Of a stretch of DNA of 64,000 bases, positions 45,046 through 55,499 are shown piece by piece. The translations under genes were made by a program, and so were the position numbers. The notes under the pieces are model-generated. The model saw only the letters and a program-made list of their open reading frames with translations. It was not told the DNA's origin and did not search any database. This DNA is from Selaginella moellendorffii (lineage: Eukaryota > Streptophyta > Lycopodiopsida > Selaginellales > Selaginellaceae): NCBI RefSeq assembly GCF_000143415.4, contig NW_003314339.1, forward strand, positions 380,812 through 444,811, in the 5' to 3' direction. Each line of letters starts with the position of its first letter. Position 1 is the first letter of the stretch.

Positions 45046-46557
45046 TGGGCGCTGCCGAATCGTGGCGGGCGCGAGCGACCAGGGCATCGGCGACAACTAC
45101 GAGCTGGGCGAGGAGCTGGGCAGGGGCCAGTTCGGCGTCATCCGGCTGTGCCGCCATAGATCCACCGGCGAGCGCCTGGCTTGCAAGTCCATCGCCAAGG
45201 CCAAGCTCACGTCGACGGGGGACGTGCGCGACGTGCAGCGCGAGATCGAGATCATGCAGCAGCTGGCCGGGAATCCACACATTGTGGGCTTGCGCGACGT
45301 GGTGGAGGACGACGAGTCCGTCCATATGGTGATGGAGCTGTGCGAGGGCGGCGAGCTCTTCGACCGGATCGTGGAGAGGAAGATGTACTGCGAGCGCGAC
45401 GCGGCGCGGGTGTGCAAGACGGTTGTGGAGGTGATCCAGTGCTGCAACGCGCGCGGGATCATCCACCGGGACCTCAAGCCCGAGAACATCCTGCTGGTGG
45501 ATGCGGCGAGCAACTCGCGGATCAAAGTCGCGGATTTCGGCCTCGCTGTCCACTTCCACCCAGGTGAGAGAGGGAGAGAAAGAAGGGTTTTCTTTATTTC
45601 TTGGTGCTTTGATGGTGGTGCTAGTGGAGTGGTGATGAGATTCGAGTGAAGAGATTTGGTTGGAGTGGAGTGAGAGAGGGTGGCGGTTCTCTTTCCACTG
45701 CCTAGTTCTAACGCTTCGATTGATCGATCAATGTTACAGGCGAGACGCACTCGGGCATGGCTGGCAGTGCGTACTACATTGCTCCAGAGGTTTTGAGGGG
45801 CGAGTACGGGCCAGAGGTGGACGTTTGGAGCGCGGGCGTGGTACTGTACGTGATGCTCTGTGGCGTCCCACCGTTTTGGGACGAGACGGAGGAGGGCATC
45901 TTTGATGCTATTCGCTATGGCCACCTTGACCTCTCCAGCGATCCCTGGCCAAAGCTTTCCGCCTCGGTCAAGCGCCTCGTTCGCGGGATGCTGTGCCAGG
46001 ATCCCAGCAAGCGCCTCACTCCGGCTCAAATCCTCAGTAAGTTCGTCGAGTTCGAGTTGATCGATGGGAAGGAACTTAAGCTTTTGTTTGGTTTGATGGT
46101 TCCAGATCACGAGTGGATCGTTGAGCATGCAAGCGCGGTGGACAAGGAGGAGGAGGAAGAGGTGGTGGTGGCGGAGGTGTCGCCGACGCCGGGAAGCAGC
46201 CTTGCGAGGGTGAAGCTGGGGCGTCGCAGCATCAACGCCGACTTGGGATCGTGGAGATCGTGGCAGACGACGACGAGCTCGAGCAGCAGCGATAGCGACA
46301 CCGGGTTCTTGGAGGGGCTCTTGAACGATGGCCAGGACAGGGTGGCGGAGGACGATGCGGCAGTGGGATCATCGAAACATCGTGTTGATCGCGATGGTCG
46401 GGACCGGATTGGGAGTGTATCGGGGAAGACGACGATGACTCCGACACCTCCAGCGGCCACTAGCGTGCCTTTGTACCTCACCACTCCGTGCCGGCCCCTC
46501 GACGCTTGTTACGGTGCTACACGGTTCTTCCAAAGGCAGGTGTCGAGCGGCGCGTGA
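44912..46557 (+). CDS. CDPK-related Ser/Thr kinase, PEPRK1-like
   Basis: Three exons: 44912-45563, 45740-46036 and 46106-46557; 466 residues. The N-terminus MGNSCC is a classic N-myristoylation plus palmitoylation signal, followed by a run of 14 Gly. The kinase domain begins near residue 65: [13 protein letters not shown], Lys in [21 protein letters not shown], and [10 protein letters not shown] in the activation segment. All catalytic residues are present. The sequence is CDPK-like but has no EF-hands. The C-terminal 130 residues are acidic and Ser-rich. The best match is PEPRK1 (PEP carboxylase kinase-related kinase), whose substrate is not firmly known. Membrane attachment is inferred from the N-terminus. 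Confidence 0.88.
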
Positions 46558-46998
46558 TCGAAGCGAGGCGGTCGAGACGATCGAGCCGATTTTTGGTGGT
46601 GCATGGTGGTGTTTTTGCAAGTTTCGAGTGACACCACCGCTCCACACATTTATTCGTTCATCCAGATGGTGGGCGATTCTTCTGTTTTTTCTTCTTTTTT
46701 TTTTTCCTTCCATTCTCTTTCTCCCAGATTGATCGATGCTATACGTTTAGATCTATGTTCTCGCAGCTCCTCGGCTGGAACTATTTTTTGGCTACACAAA
46801 TAAAGGGTTAGCTTAAGTTTGTATAAAACTCTTGCTTGAGAGTCGCTGTCAATAGTTTTGCCTTTGTTGGATGGTGTTTAGACCAAAAAAAAAAAAAGAA
46901 GAGATTTTTAGTGTGTGAGCGACGATTGGGACCGGGTTTAGGGCGAGAGGAAGCGCCTTTGTCTAGGAATTTCATGTCGAAAAAGGAAGAGCATTGCA
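46558..46998. promoter_or_regulatory. Intergenic, PEPRK1-like to PILS
   Basis: 441 bp between two plus-strand genes, with T-rich and A-rich runs (about 46685-46705 and 46887-46900). Likely 3' UTR plus promoter. No ORF is supported. Confidence 0.35.
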
Positions 46999-48725
46999 AT
47001 GGAGGCGCAGCCCGAGTCCCTGACGCGATTGCTCCAGTTTTCGGTGCTTCCAATCGCCAAAGTTCTGGTCATGTGTGCGCTGGGATTGCTCATGGCCTCC
47101 TCCTACATCAACATCCTCAACGCCACATCGCGTAAGCAGCTGAGCAAGGTAAGAGAGAAGCAACCCACTCCATGTAGATCCATCCATGGCTGCCTTGTTC
47201 CAGCTCGTCTTCCAAGTGTTCTTGCCGTGTCTCATCTTCACACAACTCGGAACAGCAGTGACCCTAGAGAAGCTGCTGGAATGGTAGTCAAGAAGCGCTG
47301 ACTACCGGAACTTACGTGGTCCTTTTTGTCAACAGGTGGTTCATCCCAGTCAACGTACTTATCTCCTCCACACTGGGCTGTTTGCTCGGCCTGCTCGTGG
47401 CGCTGCTCATCAAGCCACCGCCGCGCTTCTTCAAGTTCACCATCGTCATGATCGGCATTGGTATGTTCTTCCTCGCTCGCTTGCTTTTGGGTCCCGGAGC
47501 TCCATGAATCATGTCCCCGCAGGAAACATTGGAAACATACCTTTGGTTCTCGTTGGAGCGATTTGCCGGGACAAGAACAACCCCTTCAACGATCCAGACA
47601 CTTGCAACACTGACGGCGTTGCGTATATATCCTATGGACAGTGGGTACGTATTCCAGTTTTGCTCCTGGTAGAGCTCATGGCGTATGTTCCATTGTTTTT
47701 GCTTCTGATGTTTTCTCTACTTCTGTATATAGGTGGGGGCAGTGATCGTCTACACGTTCGTGTACAGGATGCTAGCACCTCCTGCTTCTGAAGAGGAAGA
47801 AGCCTCCAAGTCGCGAGAGCCTCTCCTTGTTGATCACAGCAGTAGCGACGCAAGCGAAAGCGACAATGTTGTTCCATCCACGAACAGCAAAGTAAGTTGT
47901 CAACTCGACTCTTGTGTGAGATCTTCTCAACAGTGCCGGAAAGTGTCGCAGGCCGTGGCCCGAATCAAGCTGTGGCTACAGAGCGCGAGAATTGGAGACA
48001 TACTTCAGCCACCGGTTGCAGCATCTGTACGTTGAGAGATCGCGTTTTGTTTTCTCGTTTCAGTCGCTGGAAACAGTGGATTTTGTGCAGCTTCTGGCAC
48101 TGGTGTTTGGAGCAACGCCATTCCTCAAGATGCTCTTCCTGGAAGACGATGCGGTGTTCTACTTCCTCTCCGACAGCCTCAACATCCTCGGGTATGGCAT
48201 GGCACTTTTTGTTTTTCTCGTAAGCTGCTTGCTCTTGTGGATCAGTGGAGCCATGATCCCATGCATCATGCTCGTCCTCGGAGGGAATCTCGTCAAAGGT
48301 TGGAGCGATACGAATCCGGAACTTTAGTTTACTCACTCGCCACTGTTGTTTCCAGGACCTGGAGCGTCCGAGCTGGGACTCAAGACGACGGTGGCCATCA
48401 CGGTGGTGAGGCTGGTGCTGGTGCCTCCAATGGGCATTGCCGTGGTTTCACTCGCCGAGAAGCTCAACTTGCTACCACCCAACAACAAGATGTTCCGCTT
48501 CGTGCTGCTGCTCCAGCACTCGATGCCAACCTCCATTCTCGCAGGTAAAATCCAAGGATTTTGGATGAATGGATCGAACTAACACTGCAAATCTTCGCAG
48601 GAGCGGTGGCCAGCCTCCAAGGTTACGCCGAGCAAGAAGCCTCCGCGATACTGTTTTGGGAGCACATAGCGTCCGTGGTCACCATGACCGGATGGTTGGG
48701 TGTCCACGTAAACTACCTCTCGTAA
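46999..48725 (+). CDS. PIN-LIKES (PILS) auxin carrier family protein
   Basis: Ten exons: 46999-47148, 47204-47283, 47336-47460, 47523-47644, 47733-47891, 47934-48026, 48064-48191, 48246-48298, 48356-48544 and 48601-48725; 407 residues. Two blocks of five or so hydrophobic helices flank a central hydrophilic loop (residues about 185-245), the PILS plan. Signature pieces: LNATSRKQLSKLVFQVFLPCLIF, GNIGNIPLVLVGAICRD, GAMIPCIMLVLGGNL and LQHSMPTSILAGAVASLQGYAEQEAS. PILS proteins sit in the ER and hold auxin there, lowering nuclear auxin signalling. Confidence 0.92.
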
Positions 48726-48952
48726 CTTCTATTATCTTAATATTCAAAGCTGGGCGAATATGCCCCTCGTCCGTCCCATTCACATTGTCCGCGAATTATC
48801 TACGTGGCAGCCTTCTCTCCCTCCGATGCGCGCGGCCGCCACCGTCCATTTAACCCATCTCGTAGCGACCGCTCCCCCCCTCTCTCTGTCTCTCTCTTTT
48901 TTTTCCTCGCTCGCTCGCTCTCGTCCAGTTTTGAGAGGAGCGGAGGGGCAAG

Positions 48953-50398
48953 ATGGGCAACTGGGCGATGTTCGACAGCATGCTGGCGGACACGGGCTAC
49001 GCCGTCGCACAAGCGGAGCTCCCTCAACTCGCAGATCGAATGGAGCGGCTCGAGAGCCTCGGAGTCGAGCGCTTCGATCAGGACGTGGTCCACTCCAACC
49101 CATCCGACATCTCCGGCTGGATCGACAGCCTCATCGAGCAGCAAACCCGAGGTAGTCCGCTAGACTCGCAGCAAGATAACACCAGCAGCAGCCCCTCGCC
49201 GCCATCTCTGTTTAGCTCTTGTCCTCACGACTCGAGCAGGATCGCCACCACCACCAGCGCGCTGCCTCTCCACATGATCCACACCCAGACCGATGACGAG
49301 CAGCAGGACGACCAAGAGGCAAACGGGCTCAAGCTCATCCACTTGCTCTTCGCTTGTGGAGCCTGCCTTGGCCGAGAGGATGACAAGTCTGCCAAGGCCG
49401 AGGAGTTTCTCAACCAGATCCGCATGCTGCTACTCTCCATGGGTGACAGCGCTGGAGCTATCGGCCGAGTGGCTGCTTACTTCGTCGAGGGTCTCTCTCG
49501 CCGGATCCTCTTTGGTTCTCTCCCAGCAGCACAAGCCGAGGAAGCCGATCCAGCATTCCTCGAGAGCTTCTACCGGACCTGTCCCTTCCTCAAGTTCGGC
49601 CACTTCACCGCCAACCAAGCCATGTACGAGGAGCTCGAGGAGGAGCGGAGCGTGCACATCATCGACTTCGAGTTTGGGCTGGGTGTCCAGTGGCCGCCGC
49701 TCATCCAGATGCTGGCTATCCGGCCCGGGGGGCCTCCGTCCCTCCGCTTGACCGCCATCGCCCCCGACCACCTCCAGTTCCAAGTCCACCACACTGGAAA
49801 CAGGCTCGCTCGGTTCGCGGCTAGTATAGGCGTCGATCTCCAGTTCCAGACCGTCAACTCCATCGCCTCCGTCCTGGTCTACCCCGGCGAGGCTCTGGCT
49901 GTAAACTCCATGCTACACCTTCACCGCCTCGTTGACGATAGCCTCGACTCGGTCCTGGCATCGGTGAGACGCCTGTCTCCCAAGATCTTCACGCTGCTCG
50001 AGCAGGATGCCAGCCACAACAGCCCCGACTTCGACAACCGCTTCAACGAGTGCCTCCACTACTACTCCGCCATCTTCGATTCAATCTACCAGCAGTTCGG
50101 TCAAGTGGAGCAAGCGGTTCTCGAGTCCGAAGCCCACCTGGGCCGAGAGATCGTCAACATCCTTGCGTGCGAAGGCAGAGCCCGAGTCGAGAGGCACGAG
50201 CGGCTGGAGCAGTGGACTCGGCGGATGTCCGGCATGGGCTTCAAACCGAGGCACCTCGGGTCCAATGCTTACAACCAGGCTGCCACCTTCTTGACCATTT
50301 TCCCAGGGGGTGGTCACACCATCCAAGAGACTGCCGGTTGCCTGACGCTCGGGTGGCAGTCGCGTACCCTGTTTGCAGCCTCTGCCTGGCGCTGCTAA
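48953..50398 (+). CDS. DELLA-like GRAS protein lacking the DELLA box
   Basis: Single exon, 481 residues. The N-terminus has a LEXLE-like stretch (ADRMERLESLG) and VVHSNPSDISGWIDSLI, which resembles the VHYNPSD motif of DELLA proteins. No DELLA motif precedes it; the protein starts only about 30 residues upstream. The GRAS domain is complete: first Leu-rich region (LKLIHLLFACGACLG), VHIIDFEFGLGVQWPPLIQMLAIRPGGPP, a PFYRE/RVER-type region and SAW end (GCLTLGWQSRTLFAASAWRC). DELLAs repress gibberellin growth responses and are degraded after binding GID1 through DELLA and VHYNP. This protein may be a GA-insensitive relative; the assignment within GRAS is an inference. Confidence 0.8.
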   Translation: MGNWAMFDSMLADTGYAVAQAELPQLADRMERLESLGVERFDQDVVHSNPSDISGWIDSLIEQQTRGSPLDSQQDNTSSSPSPPSLFSSCPHDSSRIATTTSALPLHMIHTQTDDEQQDDQEANGLKLIHLLFACGACLGREDDKSAKAEEFLNQIRMLLLSMGDSAGAIGRVAAYFVEGLSRRILFGSLPAAQAEEADPAFLESFYRTCPFLKFGHFTANQAMYEELEEERSVHIIDFEFGLGVQWPPLIQMLAIRPGGPPSLRLTAIAPDHLQFQVHHTGNRLARFAASIGVDLQFQTVNSIASVLVYPGEALAVNSMLHLHRLVDDSLDSVLASVRRLSPKIFTLLEQDASHNSPDFDNRFNECLHYYSAIFDSIYQQFGQVEQAVLESEAHLGREIVNILACEGRARVERHERLEQWTRRMSGMGFKPRHLGSNAYNQAATFLTIFPGGGHTIQETAGCLTLGWQSRTLFAASAWRC

Positions 50399-50537
50399 AC
50401 GCAAAGCAATGCAACGCAACGCAGCACGAAGTCCTGTACACATTGTAAGTAGCTATATAAAAAGATTGACAATACCAAAACTTTTCTATGATTTTTCTCC
50501 CTTTTCTCTTACCTCGACACTTGTATTGGCAGCACGA

Positions 50538-51473
50538 CTAGCAGCAGCCCGGGTGTTCGTGGCCGTGGTGGTGGTGATGCGAGCAGTGTCCATGTCCGTG
50601 CTCCTCGATTTCGTGACCGTGATGGTGATGGCCGTGCGAGTGATGGTGATGGTCGTGAGAACAGCACGAGTGCGAGTGCGAGTGGTCGTCGCTGTAAACT
50701 TCGTAAGACTGCTCGGCTTCGTCCAGTAGCGCTGAATCGGGCCTGGGAAACCGCAGCTTCAAGCGGAAGGCGTCGACTCCGTTGAGGTAGTACTTGTCCA
50801 GCCGCTTGGCTCGCAGGAAACCGAGATTTCCATACAACGCGAGTGCTCCTACGTTGCTCACTTCTGCCTCGAGCGCCACCTGAAAGAACAAAAAACTATG
50901 AGAATTGATAGTGATGCATAGTTGTCCATGATCCACGACACACACACACACACACACAAAGAACAATTTAGAAAAAGAAAAGGAAGAGAAGTCGAAAGAG
51001 AAGTCTCCACTAACCTCGTCACACCCAGAGTCCCGCATCACCGATACGCACCTCGTCACAAGCTCCGTGGCTGGGAAAACCAAGAGAAAAAGAAGGAAGC
51101 ATCGCGCTTGTTTGCCAATTTTTTTTGTTCTTACAAACCTATGCCTTTGCCTCGGTACGCCGTGATCACCACCAGCATTGCAATGTAACCGCGAAAGGAG
51201 TTTCTATGGTGGCCCATCTTGCACACTATAGTGCCCACGCATTTGTCCTTGTCGAAAGCCTGCGATGAGACGATTTCCACGATCATATCGATAGCTTTGA
51301 AATTCTAGAGGCGAATTTCTTACCAGGTAACAGAGATTTGGCCACAAAGTGATGAAATACCGATACGTGAAGATGGAATAGGGCTCGCTCAGCTCGCTGT
51401 CGACGAGACTCATCACCAGCGGCAGCTGCTCCTCGCCTTTGTAGCTCTCGTAGCGAATCGCATCGTCGGCCAT
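50538..51473 (-). CDS. NAA30: N-alpha-acetyltransferase NAA30 (MAK3) with His-rich tail
   Basis: Four exons: 51473-51324, 51259-51139, 51070-51015 and 50879-50538; 222 residues. GNAT fold: [40 protein letters not shown], acetyl-CoA loop YRGKGIA, then [29 protein letters not shown]. These match NAA30, catalytic subunit of the NatC complex, which acetylates N-terminal Met followed by a hydrophobic residue. After the fold, about 50 residues are dominated by His, Gly, Ser and Cys ([16 protein letters not shown] and [17 protein letters not shown]). The known family has no such domain; metal binding is plausible but untested. It converges on the GRAS gene 139 bp away. Confidence 0.9.
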
Positions 51474-51561
51474 CGCGGGGAAGCCGCAAGAACAAACCCT
51501 AAATCTTCACTTCCCTCTTTTTTATTCCAAAAAATTTGGAGCTCACTTCTTTTGTCCTAGG

Positions 51562-52994
51562 CTACAAGACGAGCTTCTTGAAAATGAGCACGCAGATCAT
51601 GAAGACGCACAGTGCGATCAAAACCATGACGCAAAAAACCATGTCTCCCTTTTTTTGCGTTCTTTCGGCCTGTTCATTGACACAAAAAGAAGATCTTAGC
51701 GTTGCGAGAATGACAAGCGAGAGATCTAACAGACCTGTTCTAGCTCTCGGACTCCTTGCTCGATCGAGGTGGCCACTTGTTGGACGTTGTAATCGATTCG
51801 ATCGACTATAGTTCCCTGAGTTTTTTCAAAGAAAATGATCGATTGAGAACTTAAGCTCCTGATACCACACGCATACCTGATCGATTACAAGCGTGGAGAG
51901 GTCTTTCATGATCTGCGCGAGATCGTTCACAGACTCCATTATCTGCACAGACCAGCTGCATTGGAAAACTTTTCCCAAACAACGCAATGAGTAGAGTACC
52001 TGTTGGACTTCCTTCTCCCGTTCCTCGCTCAGCACCTCGGCCTTCTTGAGCCGGGACATCTGTTGCTCGTTGAATCCCTGGAACAAGCCAGTCCACCTTT
52101 CAGTTTAGAGAAAAACCAGAAAGTAAACAAGCGCGAGTGCTTACCGGGTCATAAAACTCGTCCTCTTTTCCCCGCTCGTATGACGCAGTGATGGATGCAC
52201 GCTGCAAAGCCAAGAAAGAAAGCACCAACACCGTGAGCTAAAATGCGATCCAGAGAGAAAAAAAAAACACTGACTGACCTCTTGCTGCTGCTGCTGCTGC
52301 AAACGCTGTAAGTAGCCTTTCTGATGCTTGCGAAACTCAACGGACAAAGTTTGGAGGTCGGTCGCCAGAGATCTCTGCTCACAGCGAAACATGTTGGTCC
52401 ACCGCAATCCAAGAAAAAGAAGAAAGAATACAAACCTGCACATTCACACGCAGCTTCATGTCTTCCGAGTGTCCTCGATCCTGAGAAAGCTGCCTCAGCT
52501 TTTGTTCACATTTCTTAAGCAGTCTGGTTATGTCTTGACTCATCAATTCTATGTTGTGTTCTTGGCCTTTACCTTTGATGTCATCAAACGTTGGCATGAG
52601 CGCTCGAGCATGAGCTTTGGCCAACTCTCCCATCTTGGACCGGATCTTCTGCATGTCGATTGCAACTTCTTCCGAGACATCAACCCAAGGCGGTGGCAAT
52701 CCCACCGATACAACACCTTCCCTGGTGGAGATCAAGCACAACAAGAAAAGAGGAAAACGAAGAAGAAGTTTGAGTTGAATCGAGCAAAGAAATCCAGAAA
52801 AAAAATTTCTACCTGGAGCCATCCACGTCCACCGTGCTGAGCCTGTTATATCCGGAAGCAGCCCCTCGCAGGAGGGGCGCATTGGAGAGCTCCACGACAG
52901 CGCCTTGTGCCGACGTGGACGCTGACGCTGGCCGCACTTGCTGTAGGGCAGTGCGGTACTTGCGAAACAGAGCTGTGCGATTGCGCGTGGCCAT
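51562..52994 (-). CDS. SYP4: SYP4-type syntaxin (Qa-SNARE, TLG2 group)
   Basis: Eight exons: 52994-52813, 52721-52436, 52374-52279, 52201-52145, 52077-52000, 51942-51877, 51815-51735 and 51669-51562; 317 residues. N-terminus MATRNRTALFRKYRTAL is the SYP4 signature. A three-helix regulatory part follows (LPPPWVDVSEEVAIDMQKIRSKM), then a Gln run, the SNARE motif from EREKEVQQ through LSTLVIDQGTIVDRIDYNVQQ with its zero-layer Gln, and a single C-terminal membrane anchor. SYP41-43 proteins act at the trans-Golgi network in secretion and vacuolar sorting. Length fits the family (about 320). Confidence 0.93.
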
Positions 52995-53589
52995 TGTCGA
53001 GCGGCAATCCCAAAACCCTAAAACACTGCCATCGCTCCAAAGATCTCCTGTGCGTGATCATCAGAGATCCAAGCTAATCCCCCACTCGCCCCCCTCCTCT
53101 ACATCATTCTAGATTCTAGGTGAGTAGTCCCTCGCGAAGCCCTAGCAGAAGATCTCCGCGCTCTCCCACCCTACCAGATCCGACGAGAGGGACACCGCAG
53201 CTAGCTCCGCATTCTCGCGACCTCAAGCTTTAGGGCTCGCGGGTGACGTGGCGATGACGCGGGATCCAGGTCACCATTCGCGTCCACGTCGCGTAACAAA
53301 AAAGGGAAATAGCGTGGGCTTGTCAAGTAGCATTCGCGCTTTGCACAAGTTCCATGTTGCCACGGTGGGTGTGATATTTTCCTATCATTTTAATTTTTTT
53401 TTTCATGATTAACAGTACTCCGGGAGTGTTACTCTCGTATAAAAGATCGTCATTCTCCATCGATCCGTGCGATCACATCTCTTTTCCCCGAAAAGACTCG
53501 CAAATATCACAGATCGCGGGCTCGCCAGTTGCCCAGCCAGATATTTTAAAGATCGAGCTAGAGCCCTCTAGATCGATCAATCGCGCGCG
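52995..53589. promoter_or_regulatory. Divergent intergenic region
   Basis: 595 bp between SYP4 (-) and an uncharacterised gene (+). Presumed to hold both promoters; no ORF or element is supported. Confidence 0.35.
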
Positions 53590-54198
53590 ATGAAATCGCG
53601 GAGGGACAGGGACAAGGACGAGGCCGCGAGCCTGTGCAAAGCAGCAGCTTGGGCGTGGCATTTGCACGGTGGAGGAGCAGCAGCGAGCGTCCTTTCCGCC
53701 AAAACGATCGAGGAGCGGAGGACTTGGCACACCAAGGCGTCTCGCTTCCTCGCGGAATCCCGGCGGCGCCAGCAAGCTCCGGTCATCGATGATCATCCCA
53801 TGATCATACCCAAGCAGCGCTTCACTCCGCGAGCACCTTATCTCCTCAAGTGGGATTGCGGCAGTTTGCTCTTCGATTCGTACGAGCTGGTCGCGCTCTC
53901 CACGCAGCTGGACCGGGATCTCTCGCCTCCATCGCCCACAGCTTGCTCGCTCAAGGCCCGGGAAGCTCATGCTATCCAGGAAGTTCCCGGAGAAATCGGT
54001 TGCGATTGCCAGCACGAGGAGATTGGTTTTCAAGATGCCCAAGACGAAGGGGAAGACAACGATGGCGATGAGGAAATCGCGAGCTGCGGCAAAGCCATGG
54101 GCTGTTTGCCCCTGTCCGTGCAGGGGAGAAGGAGAAGTAGCCTCCTGTCGAGAGCTACGCATCAATCGCTACGGTTGGTGTCGTGTGTGTCGAGCTAG
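53590..54198 (+). CDS. Uncharacterised plant protein with AAWAW motif
   Basis: Single exon, 202 residues, not confidently recognised. A basic start (MKSRRDRDKD) is followed by LCKAAAWAWHLHGGG, reminiscent of a conserved KAAAWAWYEH-type segment in some small uncharacterised plant proteins. The middle has PRAPYLLKWDCGSLLFDSYELVALS, and an acidic stretch (DEGEDNDGDEE) lies near residue 150. No membrane span or transit peptide is evident. A functional role cannot be given. It lies 91 bp upstream of the dehydratase gene. Confidence 0.5.
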   Translation: MKSRRDRDKDEAASLCKAAAWAWHLHGGGAAASVLSAKTIEERRTWHTKASRFLAESRRRQQAPVIDDHPMIIPKQRFTPRAPYLLKWDCGSLLFDSYELVALSTQLDRDLSPPSPTACSLKAREAHAIQEVPGEIGCDCQHEEIGFQDAQDEGEDNDGDEEIASCGKAMGCLPLSVQGRRRSSLLSRATHQSLRLVSCVSS

Positions 54199-54289
54199 AA
54201 AACTTATAAGAAAACTTGAAGCTCCAGATTTAGGGTTCTTGCGTGAAAACGGTCATTTAAGAGAGGCAAGCCGAGCAAAAGCTCTGGCT

Positions 54290-55409
54290 ATGGCGGACGC
54301 TTGGAGCATCCGGAGAGTCTACTTGGCGCTCTACAACTGCATTCTTTGTGCTGGGTGGTAAGATATATGCCTTTGCGCTTCCTTCGTGTGATCGCTCTCG
54401 CAGGGCTTCCGTGCTTGTTCGAGCTCTCGCGGCCTTGAACGGATCCGGCTACTCTGCTGTCTATGACTCCATTGAATTGCCCCTCCAGCTCTCGCAAACC
54501 GCAGCGATCCTCGAGGTGAGATCCAAGCCTACGTTTCTTCGTTTCTTCGTTTTCCTGACGTCCAGATGCTTGTGAGCCGTGTAGATAATCAACAGCCTCG
54601 CTGGTAAGATTTTTGTGTTCTTGTTTCGTGACTTGTGAGACGATGATGAATGCAGGGATTGTGCGCTCGCCCGTCAGTGCAACTCTGCCTCAGATCTCTT
54701 CACGCCTCTTCGTTACGTGGGGTGTTCTCTGGAGTTTCCCAGAGGTAGTAAGATCTTACAAGCTCCCATGAGTTGGGAAGAAATAAAAAGGAACTTTTTT
54801 TTTGGTGTTCTTACTTTTCTTTGTTGCACAGACGAGGTCGCATTGGCTTGTGACGCTTCTCGTTCTCAGCTGGTCGGTAACAGAGGTAATTCGCTACTCG
54901 TTTTTCGCTGCAAAGGAGGCTTTTGGCTTGACACCCGGTTTTCTGCATTGGCTACGGTGAGTGAGATCTCAGATCTTTGACAAACTGGGTGGTTTTTCTA
55001 ACATTTTTTTTTGGATCGATGTCTCCAGGTACAGCACTTTCTTCGTCTTGTATCCAACCGGAATCTCTGGCGAAGTGGGTCTCACCATGCTTGCTCTCTC
55101 TCACATGAAGGTTAGTCAGTAAAAAATCCAGTTTTGGAAGAAGCAAAATCTGGATTTGATCCCATCGATGACCTTTGGTTGTCGCAGTCCTCGAAGAAGT
55201 ACTCGATCGAGATGCCCAACGCCTTCAACTTCGCGTTTTCATACTACTACACGTCCCTGCTCGTGCTCTTGCTCTACGTTCCAGGTATTTTACGAAGAAA
55301 AAGAGCGCACTCTCATTCTTTGTGGCCTCTAGGTGTCCCTTTTCTCTACACGTACATGATCGGCCAGCGCAAGAAGAGCTTGGCCAGGACAAGCAAGAAA
55401 GTTGCCTAG
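54290..55409 (+). CDS. PAS2: Very-long-chain 3-hydroxyacyl-CoA dehydratase (PAS2 type)
   Basis: Eight exons: 54290-54357, 54404-54515, 54585-54603, 54656-54744, 54832-54956, 55029-55110, 55188-55284 and 55333-55409; 222 residues, the family length (about 221). Exon 3 is a 19-bp micro-exon. Conserved blocks: ALAALNGSGYSAVYDSIELPLQ, GIVRSPVSATLPQISSRLF, VIRYSFFAAKEAFG and YSTFFVLYPTGISGEVGL, which holds the Tyr and Glu thought to be catalytic in the yeast Phs1 family. A multi-span ER membrane enzyme, it removes water from 3-hydroxyacyl-CoA in fatty acid elongation. The tail is basic (KKSLARTSKK), consistent with ER retention. Confidence 0.92.
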
Positions 55410-55499
55410 AGCGCTCAAGCTTTTTGTCTGTGGTGTTCTAACTTCCATTTGTTTGAAAGCTCTTTACCCACATTCTCACTTCCAAGGTAGGGTTTTTCC

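Noticed and set aside
45097-46128. 343-residue antisense ORF opposite the PEPRK1-like kinase
   Set aside because: It is a shadow frame that runs across the kinase intron with no homology.
48726-48952. Possible shared transcript of PILS and the GRAS gene
   Set aside because: The 227-bp gap and different families give no evidence for co-transcription beyond compact spacing.
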